A DNA stretch of 64,000 bases from Allomyces arbusculus (taxonomy: Eukaryota; Blastocladiomycota; Blastocladiomycetes; Blastocladiales; Blastocladiaceae). A program made the translations under genes and the position numbers. The notes under the pieces are model-generated. The model was not told the origin of the DNA, did not search any database, and saw only the letters and a program-made list of their open reading frames with translations. The stretch lies in the NCBI GenBank assembly GCA_027604705.1, contig JADHYV010000028.1, positions 62,001 to 126,000 on the forward strand, given 5' to 3'. This document shows, piece by piece, positions 60,294 through 64,000 of this stretch (the first letter of the stretch is position 1; the number at the start of each line of letters is the position of its first letter).

Positions 60294-61050
60294 GGTGCCG
60301 GCAGTCGGTGCGCTCCACGGCAGCGACAGCGACAGACAGCGACGACGTCGAGAATGGCGACGGGATCTGAGGAGAGGAGCGGCGGAGAGCAGCTGCAGCA
60401 GCGAGCAGCGCGGTGGTGAAGACTCGCGGGAGGTCCAAGTCGATGACTGCAGAGTGGCCCAGCGTAGCACGTGACGCCGAGCTGTCAAAGACGCGCCAGT
60501 TTCCAAGCAAATCCGAGGAGCCAGACGCGAAATTTGGCGTTTCCCTGGCGAGTCCTCTCTTTATTTAGGGTCGCTCGTCGCGCCAAGGGGCTAGCCGTCG
60601 CCTTGCTCGACCGTTCTGCGACTGCGCTGCTGCACCCTCCATGTCCACCAGGTATTCCACGCCCACATCCATGCCCAACACGCTGCATTCGCACGACCGT
60701 CGCGCCGCCGCGGCGTCGAGATTCAATCGCCGGCCATCGCGGTGGAACCGACTCGCCCAGTCGCGCGTGTCACGCCGCCGGTCGTGATGCCGGGCTGATA
60801 TCAACCGCAAGCGGTGAAAGACGCGACTGACCGCGCCTTGCCTTTGCGCTCATCATGTCGCGTTTACAGCAAACGATCTCTCTATGCATCGGCTCTTGAT
60901 GCATTCCGCGCCGGCATCTTTGCGTCTACCGCCTCGTTCGACTACCCGGACCCGCCCTCCACCACCAATCGCTCTTCAACGACGGCCTCGCCGCCGCCGC
61001 CGCCGCTTGCGCGCGCCCGCCCGCACAGTCCGTCAGCATGGGCCGCTATC
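60294..61050. promoter_or_regulatory. Divergent promoter region, GluRS / eIF2-alpha kinase
   Basis: 757 bp between outward-facing starts. An upstream ATG at 60641 (+) opens a ~48-codon frame ending near 60787, in a position to be a uORF of the kinase mRNA if transcription starts early enough. The kinase's own start is not certain, so part of this stretch may be transcribed or coding. Confidence 0.4.
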
Positions 61051-64000
61051 ATGGGCAGCGGCTCGGCGCGCGAGTCGGTCGTGTCGCTGGACGACACCGT
61101 AGAGCCCGTGGCTATGCCAGGCATGGCCGGCAGCGTAGCCAGTTCCGACTCGTGGGACGACTCGACGTGGGCAGAAGAGAAGCAGTACGTTTCATTTCTT
61201 TGGAGTTTCTCGAGCGCGAATTGCAATAACTCACGCTCTGTCGTTTTGACTAGTTCTTCGGCCGAACCCGCTCAGCCCGACGCGTCCGACGCGTTCCACG
61301 CGCCCGATGTGCCCGACTCGCCCCTCTCGGAACGGCTTCCGGGTGCCTACTGGCAAAGCTCGCCCGAAGATAGCTCATCGTCCCTGTCGTCGTCGTCTTC
61401 CAGATCGTCGTTGGGATCATCGCAAACCGACAGCTCTTACTCCTCGACTTCCTCGCACGCTGCTTCGCGCACGACTGCGTCGGCGGGGACCGCGTTCACG
61501 CTGCCCTTTTCCTTGGACGATGATCAGCTGCCGCCCAACCACGGCGTTGTTGTTGAGGACCAGATGGGGACGGCGAATGGTACGCCAGATCGCTTTGGAT
61601 GTCGGAATGACGAGCTTTCTTGCTTTCTGATACGCGATCTCTACTACTAGCCGATCATCCGGAGCGCCGGCAACAGGCGCGGCTGCTGCTTGTCGCGCTG
61701 CTCGAAAACTTTGCACTTCTCTACTCGCCGACCAACAACAAGGCACTCTTCCAAGTCCTGTGCGAGAAACTGGCCGTCATGGGCGTCATTACCGAAGAGG
61801 ACTTTGCCGACAGTTTTTCTGCCGTGCGCAGTGTCTACAAGCGCGCGTTCAAGGAGCTCGTCATGCAGGCACTCGTCGCTACGCGCGCAGATCGCCAGCG
61901 CCGCGGTCTCCCGACCAGCCCGTCTTCGTCGCTGCTCATCGAGTTTCCAGGCGCCGGGACGAAACCTGCTGCGGGACTGCCGACCCGGCACGCGCGTGCG
62001 CCAGCACCGCCGGGTACTGGCGCGCGACTCGCTGGCCTGCTCGACTTGCAAACGACGCGGTACACGTCGGACTTTCACGAGATCAAGCGACTCGGAAAGG
62101 GTGGGTTTGGAAGCGTTTTTCATGTGCGGCACAAGCTGGACGGCCGCGAGTACGCTATCAAGAAAATTCCGGTCTCTCGGAACAAGGACTTTGAACGGGT
62201 AAGTATCGACGACTCGCTATGCCATAGCCTGCGCCAATATACCGTTCTCATCACGCGTTTGATCCTCTGGTTGGTCTAGATTTTGCGGGAAGTCAAGGTG
62301 CTGGCGCGAATGGACCACATGTACGTGTGTGCGTGGGCCGAGTCCGTGCCGACGCGCGCAATGTCACAAGCTGACTGCGTGCGCCTCTCTTGTAGCAACA
62401 TTGTCCGATACTACTCAGCCTGGCTCGAGCACGACGAGGTGCAGTTCCCGGGCCAACGGCGGCACCGGTCAGACGAGGACGTGGATCTGAGCAGCGATGC
62501 CGACGACTATACCGAGTCGACGGCCACGTCCACGGCCATGACCGACTCGTTGCGGAACGTCACGTCGGTCGAGTTGACTGACTCGCAGCTCTCGGACGCG
62601 GTCCAGTTTACGGCCGACTCGAACGCGCCCGACGCGCCAACGACTTACCGCGCGTCATCGTCCACGACGTCGAACTACCCGCCGCCCACGCAGCGAAATC
62701 GCCCACTCACGAACCGATCGGTTGCGACTGGCACGAGCGCCGCGTCGTCTTCATTTGCGAGCGACGACGATGACGAAGACGACGAGAGTGCCGCCGACTC
62801 GACCTCATTCGGTGCGCCCCTCGCCCGGCGCCGGCGCACGCACACGGCCAACTACATCCCGCACCGCCCGCTCATGGTCTTTGTGCAAATGGAAGTCGCC
62901 TTTTGCAGTCTGCACGACTACTTTCTGCACCGCAACAGTCTCGTGCACGTGGCCGACCGCGACCTGACCGCTGAAAACAACTACGTCTTCCTGTCGATTC
63001 TCAATGCCGTCTCGTACATTCACGACCGTGGCGTCTCGCACCGCGATATCACGCCGCGGAATTTGTTCCTGGTCCGGCGCGCGCGCGACCAAGGGCGCCC
63101 GGCACTGACTGCGGCGGCAGCAGCCGAGGTCGGCACGTCGCCGCTGCTCGAGTTCATGCAGGTGCCGACGCTCGACGATATCATTGTGAAACTTGGCGAT
63201 TTTGGGCTCGTCACGGTGCACGCGGGCCATGCCGCGTCGATGGCCGGTCCCGGACCGACAGTGCCGCCGACCGCGCGTGGGGCGCCACTTGCCGCGTCGT
63301 TACGCGCGTCACCTGCTGGGTCGAGCGACGAAAGGAGCAGCAGTGACAGCAGCAGCAGTGATGAGTGCAGCGACGACGAGGAAAGCGATGACGACGACCT
63401 CGCCAACAGCCCCGACACGGGCAAGCTGTACCGGTCGAACCCCGTCGCGTGGCGCACCGCCCCGGACCCGGTCGCGGCGCGCACCTCCTCTACGGCCGCG
63501 ACTACCGCCGCCGTGCGCCCACTGGCCCCACCACGGGCTGCGGCCTCCCCGTCGCGCCCACCAACCCCCTCCGCCGCGGCTGCTGCCGCCATCCGCGCGC
63601 GCCTGCCCGTCGTCTCCACCCCAACGCTCGGCATCGGCACCGAGACCTACTCGGCGCCCGAGCAATTGCGCAAGCGACCCGGGAAGTATGACTGGCATCC
63701 GATCAAATCCGACATTTACTCGCTCGGCATCATCCTGTTTGAGCTCTTCTGGCCGTTTGCGACGCAAATGGAACGCATCATGTCCTTGCAGAAACTCAAG
63801 TCCCGTGCCCGTGCTCTGCCACCGGATTTCATTCGTCAGTGGCCTCAGCACGCTGCGCTGGTTCTGTGGTTGACCGCCGAGAACCCGGCGTTGCGCCCGA
63901 CGCCGGGGGAACTGATGGCTGTCTTCCCGCCGCCGGCGGTCCCGCCGGGCAGCGCCCCCGGGTCCGGGCGCGGGCGGAAACGAACCGGGTCTGGGGTGGC
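61051..64000 (+). CDS. HRI-type eIF2-alpha kinase (partial, runs off the window)
   Basis: Stress kinase that phosphorylates eIF2-alpha to slow translation. Exons: 61051-61184, 61254-61579, 61651-62198, 62280-62320, 62396 to beyond 64000; at least 884 residues. The HRI-like N-terminal helical domain (ARLLLVALLENFALLYSP, MGVITEEDFADSFSAVRSVY) precedes the kinase. The Gly loop is RLGKGGFGSVF with AIKKI lysine. The junction ILREVKVLARMDH-INIVRYYSAWLE is restored across two introns. Catalytic loop HRDITPRNLFL, DFGLV, GTETYSAPEQL, and the eIF2-kinase hallmark LFWPFATQMER follow. Two low-complexity acidic inserts interrupt the domain: ~140 residues in the N-lobe/C-lobe linker and ~140 between DFG and APE. 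The first in-frame ATG (61051) is used; an upstream exon is possible. The C-terminus is not seen. Confidence 0.9.

Noticed and set aside
60814-61050. Extending the kinase upstream to the GTG at 60814
   Set aside because: The frame is open but has no ATG before 61051 and the added peptide is low-complexity; nuclear genes rarely start at GTG.

Overview
The window looks like nuclear DNA of a GC-rich fungus with compact, intron-bearing genes. The grounds are a division-2 chitin synthase with a myosin-like N-terminus and a DEK-type C-terminus, eukaryotic housekeeping genes (SNW1/Prp45, TGS1, SMC5, VPS41, SURF6/Rrp14, cytosolic GluRS), and short introns. FANCI, a PWWP/IBD protein and a Cys-rich/TM/SH3 receptor-like protein suggest an early-diverging (zoosporic, perhaps blastocladiomycete) lineage. 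That placement is inference. No mobile element, virus-like element, rRNA or tRNA was recognised.

Layout. 0.7-6.1 kb (+): chitin synthase. 6.8-8.9 kb (-): PWWP/IBD-like chromatin protein. 9.6-10.7 kb (+): TGS1 cap hypermethylase. 11.1-31.0 kb (-): one gene for a protein of about 6,500 residues built of DUF1399/GRDP-like units, many in higher-order tandem repeats. 31.6-34.1 kb (-): Cys-rich ectodomain/TM/SH3 protein. 34.6-35.9 kb (-): coiled-coil protein. 36.3-38.2 kb (-): SNW-domain splicing factor. 38.5-39.4 kb (+): atypical Rab-like GTPase. 39.5-44.3 kb (-): FANCI. 44.6-48.3 kb (+): SMC5. 48.8-50.1 kb (+): SURF6/Rrp14. 50.2-53.8 kb (-): VPS41. 54.2-54.9 kb (+): unrecognised 215-residue protein. 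55.6-56.5 kb (-): thioredoxin-like protein. 57.7-60.3 kb (-): cytosolic glutamyl-tRNA synthetase. 61.1-64.0 kb (+): HRI-type eIF2-alpha kinase, running off the window.

The genes form no single pathway, but some neighbours are functionally related. FANCI and SMC5 (DNA repair) share a 339-bp head-to-head promoter region. GluRS and the eIF2-alpha kinase (translation and its stress control) are also head to head. RNA-processing genes (TGS1, SNW1, SURF6) are scattered. Gene models were built by hand from splice signals, reading phase and family alignment from memory. Exon junctions in FANCI, SMC5, VPS41, SURF6, SNW1, TGS1, the kinase and GluRS all keep phase and restore family motifs, so these are fairly secure.

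The most unusual object is the 20-kb DUF1399-repeat gene. It has a 17-kb uninterrupted final exon, six copies of a ~1.53-kb (about 511-residue) two-module repeat, a second ~0.6-kb repeat series, and zinc-ribbon-bearing modules only at the two ends.
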